A stretch of DNA of 64,000 nt from Sporocytophaga sp. (GTDB lineage Bacteria; Bacteroidota; Bacteroidia; Cytophagales; Cytophagaceae). Made by a program: the position numbers and the translations under genes. Shown here piece after piece: positions 17,366 through 27,344 of this stretch. Position 1 is the first letter of the stretch. Each line of letters starts with the position of its first letter. The notes beneath the pieces were generated by a model that searched no databases, had not been told where the DNA came from, and worked only from the letters and a program-made list of their open reading frames with translations. The stretch lies in assembly GCA_024707265.1 (NCBI GenBank), contig JANQAB010000006.1:625001-689000 (forward strand), written 5' to 3'.

Positions 17366-19771
17366 CTACTTTGATTTAACTTCAATATTAAGTCTTTTAG
17401 ATCCTGCTTTACCATTTATGGACAATCCATGTATCTGTATTGTATAGGTTCCCTTTTGATCTGACGTATAAAAATAAACAGAACCTTCTTTATTTCCAGT
17501 CAGCTTTATATCAGAAGACCAGAACAATTGATTTCTAAAATCAGGAATTCGGCTATTCACATCTTCAGGATTCGAATAAACAGGTGAATAGAACTCTCTC
17601 TTCATTTGAAGACCTTCGTATTCTATCACCAGAGACTTAGGGTCTAGTTCAAAACCTCCAAGGTCTCCTTTATAAGTATAATAACTTATGATACCAGGAG
17701 TATTTAATGCTCCATGAAAATATCTCCTTGCGACTATCTCAAGCTTTTCAATTTTCTTAGGATCAAATGCAAGCACCTTCTCAATGTTAAATACCGGAAC
17801 ACCATCAATAAGCATTAATGGCGAATCATCAAAAACTTTCTTAGAAAGGTTATTACTTACCAAAAAATAAAAACCCTCTTTCTTTTTTCGAAGGAAAACT
17901 TCAGGGACAAATTCTCTGATTACATCTTCCATCTTAGGAAATCTTGTATAATCATCAAGAAAATATATCTTATCTGCTACTCCATAGAATGGCCTCTCTG
18001 AGGTAAACGTTTGTTTTGAATCCTGCTTTTTATTATACACCTTAACTATACTGGAATTAACTCTTCTATCCTGAACACTTTCTCTACAGGCATCAGAGAG
18101 CAATAAAGGCTTGGATTTATATTCTGCAACCTCTTCAGAAAAGCAATTATAAAGTTCTATTGAAGGTGCGGAACTTTGAAGAGTTGTCTGAAAAACCAGA
18201 TTGTTTAATCCATATAAACCTTTCAATGGAAAGGCAAATTCTCCGTTTACACTACTTCTTGTCATAGAAAAAACAACTGACTTTCCCGGACAGGACATAT
18301 ATAAGTTATTAAGCATACCTCTACTATTCGAATCAGTCATTCGGCCTCTTATGAAATGCCCTTCGTACTCCGGAATAAAACTTATATGAGTATTTTCAGG
18401 ATTGAATACATCCTTCCAGTCGAACCTTCTCCACCCTTGTGTAAGCAATAGATTATCCAATGCCTCTGAAGTTTCTTTCTTCGATTGCTGAAAATAGTAA
18501 TTCGAATTCTCTATATAGCCCTTTAAATCCGAAGAGAGCAATAAATGAGAAAAAATATCACATTTATCTTCATCTTCAAGCGTATCATTAAGAAAGACTG
18601 AAACCGAAAGACTTGCAGCATCTTCTTCAGTAAGACCTGGCCCTAAAAATCTTACTTCAACCTTTTCTCTTGATGAATAAACTTCTTTGTCAGTCTGAGC
18701 TTCCACTTGTAGTCTAGCATCCTCTGGATAATTAAAGAACAGACGTTCACAAACAGCTTTTTTTGCTTTATTAAAGATTGTAAAGCTGTTAATCCCATCT
18801 GCTAACCTTGATTTATCAACAATAAAAGATGTCTTCCCGTTTTGAAAAAAGCTTAATTCAGCGACCTGCAATGTTCCATGCTTATGGACGACCAGATAAA
18901 CCGGTTCATAGCTATTCAGATTATTCTCTGATTTAATTGAAACATCAATTTTTATTTTCTCATCACCTTCATTACTTAACCTCATTCCATAACCACTTGA
19001 CAAAACTTTTGGAAACACCACCCAATTTTCCTTTTGATCCTCTGAAATAATTAAGGCTTTATAATGAACGGAATCTTTGGGAGTAAAAATAAAACTACCC
19101 ATTCCGAATTTTAAAGGCCTGAACTGTTCAAGAGTATCATTACGTTCATTCAAGATATAACCTTTAAAATCAACACCCTTGCCTTGTTTATCTGAAGCTT
19201 TAACAGACAATTTCGTCGGAATCCCTGCTACAAGATATCCTCCTTCCGGAAAGAACCTGATATCATATTCCGGAAGCATACTCGATGCCTCTGGGGATGC
19301 AGACTTTTTAAATACATTAATAACCTTAATAGATTGATGGAAGAAAAACTCAGGGCTATAATTCCTCATCCAATTGGTGTAAGCACGAAAGGTATAATTA
19401 CCTGATTTTAATCCGTTAGTGAGGTCTATTACCCCTGCCCCTTCACCACCTATTAAACTTATCTTTTTCTGACAAACAGGCTTGTATGTGTCATCCAGAA
19501 TTTCGACATAAGCCACTTTACTTAAATCTGCAGGTTTAAGGTTCTTTGCATTTACCAGATATATCTTAAACCATAATGTCTCACCTGTCATATAGACTCC
19601 ACGGTCAATATGAACAAAAATCTTTTCCTGAAAATGATTTTCGCTGTATGTCTTTAAATTATTAACAATGCTTATTAAAGTATCTGATTGAGCAAAAGCA
19701 TCATTATAAATTTGCAAATGCAAAATTGCCCATACAATTAAAATGATTCTGTGTTTTAGTAGCTGTTTCAT
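17366..19771 (-). CDS. MG2-like exported protein with C-terminal plug-like domain
   Basis: An 801-residue exported protein (signal peptide ending DAFAQ). The N-terminal part (KIFVHIDRGVYMTGETLWFK) is an alpha-2-macroglobulin MG2-like domain, followed by several beta-sandwich segments. Near residues 655-710 it has the signature of a TonB-plug-like region (PLMLIDGVPVFNIEKVLAFD, then KIEKLEIVARRYFHGAL). Proteins of this design are common in Cytophagales next to DUF4249 and TonB genes, with no defined activity. It is the last gene of the operon, 22 bp after DUF4249. It may help load or modify substrate at the receptor. Confidence 0.8.
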   Translation of the reverse strand: MKQLLKHRIILIVWAILHLQIYNDAFAQSDTLISIVNNLKTYSENHFQEKIFVHIDRGVYMTGETLWFKIYLVNAKNLKPADLSKVAYVEILDDTYKPVCQKKISLIGGEGAGVIDLTNGLKSGNYTFRAYTNWMRNYSPEFFFHQSIKVINVFKKSASPEASSMLPEYDIRFFPEGGYLVAGIPTKLSVKASDKQGKGVDFKGYILNERNDTLEQFRPLKFGMGSFIFTPKDSVHYKALIISEDQKENWVVFPKVLSSGYGMRLSNEGDEKIKIDVSIKSENNLNSYEPVYLVVHKHGTLQVAELSFFQNGKTSFIVDKSRLADGINSFTIFNKAKKAVCERLFFNYPEDARLQVEAQTDKEVYSSREKVEVRFLGPGLTEEDAASLSVSVFLNDTLEDEDKCDIFSHLLLSSDLKGYIENSNYYFQQSKKETSEALDNLLLTQGWRRFDWKDVFNPENTHISFIPEYEGHFIRGRMTDSNSRGMLNNLYMSCPGKSVVFSMTRSSVNGEFAFPLKGLYGLNNLVFQTTLQSSAPSIELYNCFSEEVAEYKSKPLLLSDACRESVQDRRVNSSIVKVYNKKQDSKQTFTSERPFYGVADKIYFLDDYTRFPKMEDVIREFVPEVFLRKKKEGFYFLVSNNLSKKVFDDSPLMLIDGVPVFNIEKVLAFDPKKIEKLEIVARRYFHGALNTPGIISYYTYKGDLGGFELDPKSLVIEYEGLQMKREFYSPVYSNPEDVNSRIPDFRNQLFWSSDIKLTGNKEGSVYFYTSDQKGTYTIQIHGLSINGKAGSKRLNIEVKSK

Positions 19772-19793
19772 GAATCTAGTTACAATTGTAAGA

Positions 19794-20939
19794 TTATTGC
19801 GGCCAGTAATCCGGCTTTGTTTTGGTACCCTTACTTCTGCAGTCTACGCAGGTTACGTATCCATAATAAAATGTAACTTTGCCTGTTTGCAAGTCCGTTA
19901 CAGATCTGACCGGCACATAACTCCCAGTCAAATACCCATAACTAGTTCCAAAATCCTCTTCAAATTCATTACAGCGATCATATTCCGATTGCAAAATATA
20001 GTTTGAAGGCAAATCCCCTCTATCAATAAAAATTCTTTTCATTGTCATATTACCTGCGCTTACATATCCCAGCACTATTTCATCTATATTGCTGACACAT
20101 TTAATATTTCCTCTGAACTGAGCAGGTTGAGGATCAAAAATAGTCCCTACTGATTCTGTCATCTTTCGCAGGTTTTGCCAATATTCAAACCCTTTTTCAT
20201 CAATTGCATGTTGCTTCACAAAAATGCTATACAACATCTGCAATCTGGTACTTTTTAATGTAACTTTAGTCAATGGCTGATGGACTATCTCAGTAGACTG
20301 TGGACTCTGTGGAGTACCTAGCAATATATCTCTTGATTTTGATGAGCTAAAACATTCATATATATCTTCTTCCGGTGTCCTGTAAACTTTTACAGTGTCT
20401 TTAAAAATCAACATTGACTTCATAGCAGAATGAAACTGCCATGTTTCTTCATATTCCCATCTATAGAATCGCGTTTTGCCGGATGGATCTGAAGTATTGA
20501 TATACAGCTGAACACCGTCAGACTGGCCTTCCCAGATTATTTCACCTATATCCGGAGCATTTTTAACTTCCACATATTCTGAAACATAATCTTTCCCGTC
20601 AGCTTCAATCTTAAGTCTGTATTTAAGAGTTTCATTTAACTCCATTCCGTCTAAAACATAGTATCCGCTATCTTTATAGGCCAAAGTATATAATTCGTTG
20701 GAAGTACATTCAACAAGTACTTTAGCATCTGACACAAAATTATCATTGATCGGTTTAGACAAGCTGCTTGATCTTGTAAGTCTGAATGAAGTAATACCTG
20801 AGCTAATAGCTCCTTCCACTACTAAATAGTTATTTGGTGCATTGACCGCCGGAGGATTATAAGGCTCCTCACATCCTGAAAAGGTCAAAGACAGAATCAA
20901 AAGAGCAATGATGTATTTAATAATTTTCAAACCAGGCAT
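19794..20939 (-). CDS. DUF4249 lipoprotein
   Basis: A 381-residue lipoprotein (lipobox TFSGCEEPYN, Cys23). The opening LVVEGAISSG and overall length match DUF4249, a family nearly always coded beside a TonB-dependent receptor in Bacteroidota. Here it lies 5 bp after the receptor stop. It probably sits on the outer membrane surface as receptor partner, comparable to SusD in position though not in sequence. Substrate unknown. Confidence 0.9.
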   Translation of the reverse strand: MPGLKIIKYIIALLILSLTFSGCEEPYNPPAVNAPNNYLVVEGAISSGITSFRLTRSSSLSKPINDNFVSDAKVLVECTSNELYTLAYKDSGYYVLDGMELNETLKYRLKIEADGKDYVSEYVEVKNAPDIGEIIWEGQSDGVQLYINTSDPSGKTRFYRWEYEETWQFHSAMKSMLIFKDTVKVYRTPEEDIYECFSSSKSRDILLGTPQSPQSTEIVHQPLTKVTLKSTRLQMLYSIFVKQHAIDEKGFEYWQNLRKMTESVGTIFDPQPAQFRGNIKCVSNIDEIVLGYVSAGNMTMKRIFIDRGDLPSNYILQSEYDRCNEFEEDFGTSYGYLTGSYVPVRSVTDLQTGKVTFYYGYVTCVDCRSKGTKTKPDYWPQ

Positions 20940-20944
20940 GATTT

Positions 20945-23695
20945 TTAAAATCGGAAATTATATGTAATTGTAGGAATCGGTTGGCCAAATATAGAAAGCT
21001 TATACCCCTGTATCTTACCATTATCATTGTTAAAATAAACTGAATAAATGTTTTTTCTTCCGGTTAAATTATAGACAGCTATTGTCCATGAACTATGTGA
21101 AAGCTTCTTTATTTTATGATTCCCTTCAATATTCAATGAAAGATCTATTCTGAAATAATCAGGAATTCTGTGCTGATTTCTGTCTCCATAAACGATTCTT
21201 TGTCCTCCTGCCATATTATATGTTGCTATAGGAAGCGTAACAGGTCGACCTGTGCTATATGTACAATTCAATGAAGTAGAAAACCTTCTCGAGAATTTAT
21301 AATTTCCTACGAATGTAAAATCATGAGGCTTATCAAAATTGGCTGGGTACCATGCTCCGTTATTCACCAATTCCCCTTGTGACGGGTCATTCATACGCAA
21401 AAAAACTCTGCTATATGTATAGCTAACCCATCCGTTTAACTTTCTGCTATTTTTTCTTAAAAGAAACTCTGCTCCATAAGAATTACCTTCTGTAGCTATT
21501 ACCTCCGTTTCAACGTGATGGTTTTGAACCAACTTAGCAGCGGCTTTATAATCAAGGTAATTTTTCATCCGCTTACGGTATAATTCAACAGATGCTTCTA
21601 TTGTATTTTTTTTAAGATTCTTATAAAGACCAAGTGAAATCTGATCTCCTGTGGTAGGCTTAATATTCGGATCAGAAAGTTTCCATATATCAGTAGGAGA
21701 AATAGTCGCTGTATTTGAAAGCATATGTATATACTGGCGTAATGTATTATAACCGATCTTCAAAGAAACATTTTCATTAATCATTAACCTACCGGAAAGC
21801 CTGAATTCCGGGCCAAGATATGTCTTTACATTTTTTCCTTTCTGATAAGAAATTGTATCTGACATACTATACACCGAAATTGGAAGTCCATCCTGATATA
21901 CATGAATTTGTTTTGGACCTAAATAATTCAGCATTGAAAATCTTAATCCTAAATCAAACCCAAGACGTGCACTCACCTGATACTGATCTCCAAGGTATAT
22001 TGCACTTTCAAGAGCTTGCTCATTCTGAATCTTGTCCTGAGCCACCAGAGACTCCACCCCCACTGGAGACATCTTTCCAGGCTGAATTTGATAATGAAGA
22101 GAAGAAAGTCCAAAAGTTAAATGGTGCTTTTCACCTAATTCGTATTTAACATCTTCTTTTAACTGTATTTGATTTATGCCGAACGCCAGCTTATAGGCAT
22201 TCAATGATGTCTCTGTATTGGTGATTCCATATTGATAACCACTGGAACTTCCGGTAAACTCAGAGGACAATCTAGTACTATGATGACACTTCCACTTCAA
22301 AACAATACTCTTATTATTGTAATCAAATAAAGTAGTTTTCTTCAAATTAAACTTATCCTGGCTAAGGTAGCCGGTAAGAGATATTTCACTTTTACTACTT
22401 AATATATGATTTACAATAAAATTAATGTCATAAAAAGAAGCCTTACTTCCAGAGTATGTTGAATTCCTTAACTGACTCAACAACCAGTTAGAATAAGTAG
22501 ATCTTCCTCCCAGGATAAATGAAGTCTTATTTTTAATGATAGGTCCTTCAATAGTAAGTCTCCCTGTCAGAATACCAATCCCACCTGTACCTGCAAACTT
22601 ATTCATACTCCCTGATCTTGTAGTAACATCAAGGACTGAAGAAAGTCTTCCTCCAAACCTGGCAGGGATACTGCTTTTGTATAACTCCACATTTTTTACC
22701 ACATCCGGATTAAATGCAGAGAAGAATCCAAATAAATGAGAAGGATTATAAATAATTGCATCATTGTATAGAATAAGGTTTTGATCAGCAGATCCTCCCC
22801 TAACATTAAATCCTGTACTCGCTTCACCTGAAGTCTTTACACCTGGCAGTGTCATTATAACACGCAGCACATCAGCCTCACCAAAAACTGTAGGTGTTTG
22901 TTTTATGGTTTTAATACTCATTTTCTCCTGCCCCATCTCGAAGCTCTTCACATTACTTTCCTTACCTGTTACCACAATTTCATCAACGTAATTCAGCTCG
23001 GGCTCCATCCGAATATCGAGAGATCCATCAGAATATAAAATTACATTTCGTCTGGTTTCCTTCATCCCAAGGCTTTTGATCCTGAAAGTATATTTCCCTT
23101 GTGGTAAATTAATTTCATAAAAGCCAGACTGATCACTCACTGCACCATCATTCCTTCCATCCACTGACAATATAACTCCACCTATAGTCGAACCTGATTG
23201 ATTATCAAAAATCTTCCCTTTAAGAGTAACCTTTTCGTATTGATTATCTCCTTTTTCTCCTATCCTCAAAAATTTATTCTCAATTAAACCAGAAACATTC
23301 AAAGGTCCTTCCAGAATTTCATTTAGCCTGCTTTCAGGAACATTACTCTCCATGGCAACCTCAGGTATAATGGTTTCTACCGGAAAACCCTTACTAATAA
23401 AAATATTATTCCTATGATCAATTGAATAATAGTATTGGGTATTTCTAAAGATTACAGAAAGAACATCATCAATATGCTTTTGAGAAACATTTATATTTAC
23501 ATTTAAACTATCTCCCACTTCAGGTAAATAATAAAATCTGAATGAAGTATTCAATTCAATTCTTTTTACAAACTCATTAAAATTTATATTTGTAAAATCA
23601 CCAGAGATTGTATCCTGATTTGAATGCTGAGCAGAAAGGTTAAGGGAAATAAAAACACTGAATAGCCAGACTGTGCCTAGTATACTGTTTCTCAT
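20945..23695 (-). CDS. TonB-dependent receptor with STN domain
   Basis: A 916-residue outer-membrane active transporter. After a signal peptide (ending LNLSAQ) comes an STN domain (about residues 45-100) of the kind that signals to FecR-type anti-sigma factors. A carboxypeptidase-like regulatory domain follows (about 155-235, ending in the YVDEIVVTG box), then the plug (TPTVFGEADVLRVIMTLPG and SADQNLILYNDAIIY), and the 22-strand barrel ending in aromatic-rich TITYNFRF. There is no sigma/FecR pair next to it. It overlaps the upstream gene by 4 bp. The substrate is unknown. Confidence 0.95.
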   Translation of the reverse strand: MRNSILGTVWLFSVFISLNLSAQHSNQDTISGDFTNINFNEFVKRIELNTSFRFYYLPEVGDSLNVNINVSQKHIDDVLSVIFRNTQYYYSIDHRNNIFISKGFPVETIIPEVAMESNVPESRLNEILEGPLNVSGLIENKFLRIGEKGDNQYEKVTLKGKIFDNQSGSTIGGVILSVDGRNDGAVSDQSGFYEINLPQGKYTFRIKSLGMKETRRNVILYSDGSLDIRMEPELNYVDEIVVTGKESNVKSFEMGQEKMSIKTIKQTPTVFGEADVLRVIMTLPGVKTSGEASTGFNVRGGSADQNLILYNDAIIYNPSHLFGFFSAFNPDVVKNVELYKSSIPARFGGRLSSVLDVTTRSGSMNKFAGTGGIGILTGRLTIEGPIIKNKTSFILGGRSTYSNWLLSQLRNSTYSGSKASFYDINFIVNHILSSKSEISLTGYLSQDKFNLKKTTLFDYNNKSIVLKWKCHHSTRLSSEFTGSSSGYQYGITNTETSLNAYKLAFGINQIQLKEDVKYELGEKHHLTFGLSSLHYQIQPGKMSPVGVESLVAQDKIQNEQALESAIYLGDQYQVSARLGFDLGLRFSMLNYLGPKQIHVYQDGLPISVYSMSDTISYQKGKNVKTYLGPEFRLSGRLMINENVSLKIGYNTLRQYIHMLSNTATISPTDIWKLSDPNIKPTTGDQISLGLYKNLKKNTIEASVELYRKRMKNYLDYKAAAKLVQNHHVETEVIATEGNSYGAEFLLRKNSRKLNGWVSYTYSRVFLRMNDPSQGELVNNGAWYPANFDKPHDFTFVGNYKFSRRFSTSLNCTYSTGRPVTLPIATYNMAGGQRIVYGDRNQHRIPDYFRIDLSLNIEGNHKIKKLSHSSWTIAVYNLTGRKNIYSVYFNNDNGKIQGYKLSIFGQPIPTITYNFRF

Positions 23696-24429
23696 TGTGT
23701 GCTCAGTTTATCAAATTTATCAACCAATAGAAGAATTGATTTTTCCCGATTGCCAGAATATTTAAAGTTGAAGGTTTTCATATACCTTGACAATTCTTTT
23801 TTATGCCCCTTCAAGGCATTCAAAATGGAAGCTTTACTTTTAACCTGAAAGTATTCATTCCCTTTGTTGATATAGTAAAAATTCTTTTCTTCAATTTCTG
23901 TTATTATGCCCCCTCCGGAATTCACTTCTTGTGTTGTTTTTTTCCTTTTCACATATACCTTTGTATTTCCGCTATAGAGAAGCTCATAAAAACCCGTTTT
24001 AGGAATGGGATGCTCAGACGAATCTTTGATAAGTTTTATAAATAGATGACCAGAAAAAGAAAACTGGCATATTTTCTCAGCAGATAATTTTAACAAATTC
24101 GATTTGTTATAATCCTCTACAATTACCTCATCTTTTATTATATCATATAAAAGCAGAACATTCTGATAATAAAAATCATCATATAAAATATTTCCAACAG
24201 AGACTCTTTCATTTTTAAAGTATGGAAATCCTTTGGTTTTACCACTCATCCCTACATAAAGAGAACCACTGTAGAGCCCAAGGTTCTCTTTTATCGCTTC
24301 TTTATACAAGCCAATAGCATTTCTCAAGTCCTCGTCATCATTACCAAAATCTGACTTAAAAACGGCTTGAGCGCCGGACTTGAAATAGATGCTGGCAAAA
24401 ATCAATACCAATAGTATATCTCTTTTCAT
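23692..24429 (-). CDS. Exported hypothetical protein, first gene of the TonB operon
   Basis: A 245-residue protein with a signal peptide (MKRDILLVLIFASIYFKSGA). It overlaps the TonB receptor by 4 bp (ATGA), so it belongs to the operon. It has no membrane helix after the signal and no recognised domain; proteins in this position are common in Bacteroidota. It lies where a FecR-type regulator might be expected, but shows no FecR features (no single transmembrane helix in the middle). Confidence 0.8.
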   Translation of the reverse strand: MKRDILLVLIFASIYFKSGAQAVFKSDFGNDDEDLRNAIGLYKEAIKENLGLYSGSLYVGMSGKTKGFPYFKNERVSVGNILYDDFYYQNVLLLYDIIKDEVIVEDYNKSNLLKLSAEKICQFSFSGHLFIKLIKDSSEHPIPKTGFYELLYSGNTKVYVKRKKTTQEVNSGGGIITEIEEKNFYYINKGNEYFQVKSKASILNALKGHKKELSRYMKTFNFKYSGNREKSILLLVDKFDKLSTQ

Positions 24430-24885
24430 ATTAAAACGACGCCTCCAATATAACCACCTGATTTACAATACAGCAAAGTATAAAAAGAGTCTTAATATTA
24501 AAAATAAACACTAATTTATTTTGTTTTAAGTAGTGCAATCCCGCCCTAGTAAAATCCATTTCGGAATAAAAAGAACTAATCTGACTTATCACCTAAATTA
24601 ATATGAAACTGATTATTGATTTAAACTTATCGATATTGAGAGGTGGATACAATAACCAGAACAAGCTTACAAAGACATTTAACTTAGGTCTAAAAGTAAC
24701 TATAAACTCATTAATATAAATGGATACTTTAAAAGAGATGAATTAATTCATTTCTTCTGTTGTAACTCATCAACCAGTCAATTTACATGCCCCTTAGGTA
24801 ACATAAATATTATTCAACTATATAAAGATTAAAACTTTCCGGATTAGCTTACATTTGAAATTTACACTTCGAAACTGATGATTTT
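24430..24885. other. Intergenic region between TonB operon and sulfatase gene
   Basis: About 455 bp of AT-rich DNA between divergent genes. It must hold both promoters. I see no gene, long repeat or known riboswitch. Confidence 0.5.
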
Positions 24886-26478
24886 ATGAATAAGATTTTG
24901 GGAATTCTTTCCTTATTACTTTTAGTTTGTTCCGCGGTTAAATTTCCTGAACAAATCAACAGCAGTACCAAGACAGATACCAGGCCTAACATCATTATCA
25001 TACTTGCTGATGATTTGGGATTTTCTGATATAGGATGTTATGGTTCTGAAATCCCAACTCCCAATATAGATAAACTTGCCTTTGATGGATTACGAATGAC
25101 TAACTTCTACAATGCCGGCCGTTGTTGTCCCTCCAGAGCATCTTTACTTACTGGTCTTTATCCCCATCAGGCTGGATTTGGAGATATGCTTCAAAACAAA
25201 GGTACATATGCCTACCAAGGCTACTTAAGTGATAGTTGTGTTACAATAGCTCAATTATTGAAACAGGCGGGTTACCACACAATCACCTCAGGAAAATGGC
25301 ACGTAGGTACTGCCCAGTCAGCATTGGCACATAACAGAGGGTTTGGCAAGTCATTCTGCATGTTGAATAACGGAAGCAGCTATTTCAAAAACGGGCCGTT
25401 ATATAATGACGGAAGGACTGTCACATTTATGCAAAATGGTCAGGTAATAAATAGAGATAGCAATTATTACCTCACTCAGAATATTACTGACTTTGCAATC
25501 GAAGCAATCGAAGCGCAAAAGAACAATAAAAATCCGTTCTTTTTATACTTAACTTACACAGCACCTCACTGGCCAATTCAGGCACTTGAAGAAGACATCC
25601 GATTATTCAGAGGTAAATATCTTGCAGGATGGGATACTATCAGAGAACAAAGATTTAAAAAACAGATCAAAGAAAAAATTCTGGATAAGACAGTAAAACT
25701 TTCTTCAAGGTACTATAAAATACCTCAATGGACTAATGTGACAGAAAGTGACAGAAATTTATGGGATCAGCGAATGGCTATTTATGCTGCTATGATTTAC
25801 AGAATGGATAAAGGAATCGGAGAAATTCTTCAGAAGCTTCAACAGACTGGCCAAAATAAGAATACATTGATTATTTTCTTATCAGATAATGGCGGCAGCG
25901 GTGATGAAGTACAAAAGGACAACCTGGTAATTCAAAAAAACGGAACTCCCGGAACAGGTGACTATATTGATAGTTATCAAAAAAACTGGGGCAATGTAAG
26001 CAATACACCATTCTCACTCTTTAAAAAGAACATGCATGAAGGAGGTATTTCTACACCATTCATAGCCTACTATCCAGGAGTAATTAAACCCGGACAAATC
26101 AATCATTCCACAGGCCATATTATTAATATTTTACCAACCTGCATAGAACTGGCAAAAATAAAATATCCTCAAACTTTTAATGGTAAATCTCTGAAACAAC
26201 CTGAAGGCAAAAGTATGATAAATATCTTTAAAGGGGCTACATCAGAAAATGATACATTATATTGGGAGCATGAAGGAAATAAAGCTATAAGAGTAGCTGA
26301 TTGGAAACTTGTTTACGAACTGGAGCAAAACGAATGGGAGTTATATGATCTTAACTCTGACAGATCCGAGATCAATAATATTTCATATAAATATCCTGAT
26401 AAAGTAAAACAGCTAAAAGCTGCTCATGATAAATGGTGCACTAAAGTTGGAGTAATAGACTGGACGACTATAAAATGA
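24886..26478 (+). CDS. Secreted sulfatase (arylsulfatase family)
   Basis: A 530-residue exported sulfatase that hydrolyses sulfate esters, possibly on polysaccharides. The metal-binding start is LADDLGFSDIGCYG (Asp42, Asp43). The formylglycine motif is C80-C-P-S-R84 (GRCCPSRASLLTGLYPHQ), so it needs a formylglycine-generating enzyme from elsewhere. Also seen are GKWHVG and SDNGGSGD with the second metal site. Length agrees with the family. The leading hydrophobic segment ends in VCSAV, so a lipoprotein or signal peptide is likely. There is no anaerobic maturase (AslB) next to it. Confidence 0.95.
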   Translation: MNKILGILSLLLLVCSAVKFPEQINSSTKTDTRPNIIIILADDLGFSDIGCYGSEIPTPNIDKLAFDGLRMTNFYNAGRCCPSRASLLTGLYPHQAGFGDMLQNKGTYAYQGYLSDSCVTIAQLLKQAGYHTITSGKWHVGTAQSALAHNRGFGKSFCMLNNGSSYFKNGPLYNDGRTVTFMQNGQVINRDSNYYLTQNITDFAIEAIEAQKNNKNPFFLYLTYTAPHWPIQALEEDIRLFRGKYLAGWDTIREQRFKKQIKEKILDKTVKLSSRYYKIPQWTNVTESDRNLWDQRMAIYAAMIYRMDKGIGEILQKLQQTGQNKNTLIIFLSDNGGSGDEVQKDNLVIQKNGTPGTGDYIDSYQKNWGNVSNTPFSLFKKNMHEGGISTPFIAYYPGVIKPGQINHSTGHIINILPTCIELAKIKYPQTFNGKSLKQPEGKSMINIFKGATSENDTLYWEHEGNKAIRVADWKLVYELEQNEWELYDLNSDRSEINNISYKYPDKVKQLKAAHDKWCTKVGVIDWTTIK

Positions 26479-26590
26479 TGATTTTTATTAATGTATTAGA
26501 AACGAAATTTTTCATGTTCTACATCTCTAAAAATTACTAGTTTTAATTTTTGTTAATGGCTATATATTATTTTATCAATAAAATACTAAA

Positions 26591-26623
26591 TGCCTGCCTT
26601 CAAAAACAATCCAAAGACAGGCA
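26591..26623. terminator. Hairpin between sulfatase and T9SS relic
   Basis: A short stem (tgcctg/caggca, extended imperfectly by flanking bases) between two convergent genes. It may end transcription from either side. U-tracts are weak. Confidence 0.5.
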
Positions 26624-26653
26624 CTTTAAATTATAGGCATTACAATAGTTTTT

Positions 26654-27100
26654 CTAATCAGTAATCACAAGCTTTCCTGTACCAACAATGCTCCCATTTT
26701 TTTTAACCTTATAGATAAAAACTCCACTATTCATATTATTCTTAGAGAAAGAGAATGAGCCACTATTGACCTCAAAGGAGTTTACAAGATTACCTTGCAT
26801 ATTGAACATATCTACGACTCCATTAGTAAAACTTTCATTATAAACTACACTAACCTGAGTCCCTTCGTTTATAAAGTTGGGAGCTAATGCTGCCTTGCTT
26901 AAATCATTTATTGAAACATCTGTAAATAAATTTTATACTCTGGAAGATGAAGGAGTTATCACATGCCAAAGTTCCCTCCCATGTCGTGGATCCGTAGCAG
27001 TAAAAAACAGATCGTCAATGGCCGCCACAAGATGCTAAGGATTGGATGAATGCGTTCCACCATTGATATCTTTGAGAAATACAGTTCCTTCAGATGTTCA
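26654..27100 (-). pseudogene. Relic of a secreted ELWxxDGT-repeat protein with T9SS sorting domain
   Basis: The minus strand from the stop at 26654 reads a type A sorting domain: NGVVDMFNMQGNLVNSFEV, then GVFIYKVKKNGSIVGTGK. Upstream, past a stop at about 26932 and a frame change, one reads SEGTVFLKDINGG, then HLVAAIDDLFFTATDP and RHGRELWHV. These match the ELWxxDGT repeat type of large adhesin-like T9SS proteins. Only this last part survives, with at least two stops. The region was left unannotated because no single long frame covers it. Intergenic DNA 27101-27344 has no further gene. Confidence 0.75.
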
Positions 27101-27344
27101 AGATTTCCTCTTCCTTTAAACTTTCAAAAATTATAATTATTGCATTGCTTAAAGGAATTAAGTTACCATTTTCAATCATTTAACACAATAATTTTTTTTT
27201 CTGTAAAATTATATTTTATCAATAGACTCATCCCTATAAACGATAAAGTCATCTTAAAATAGGACTTTTTCAAATAACCTTAAATTTCTTTCGGCGTAAG
27301 AGTAAATCAATAAAAGATAGAAATAACTAATAAGAAAGTAAGAG

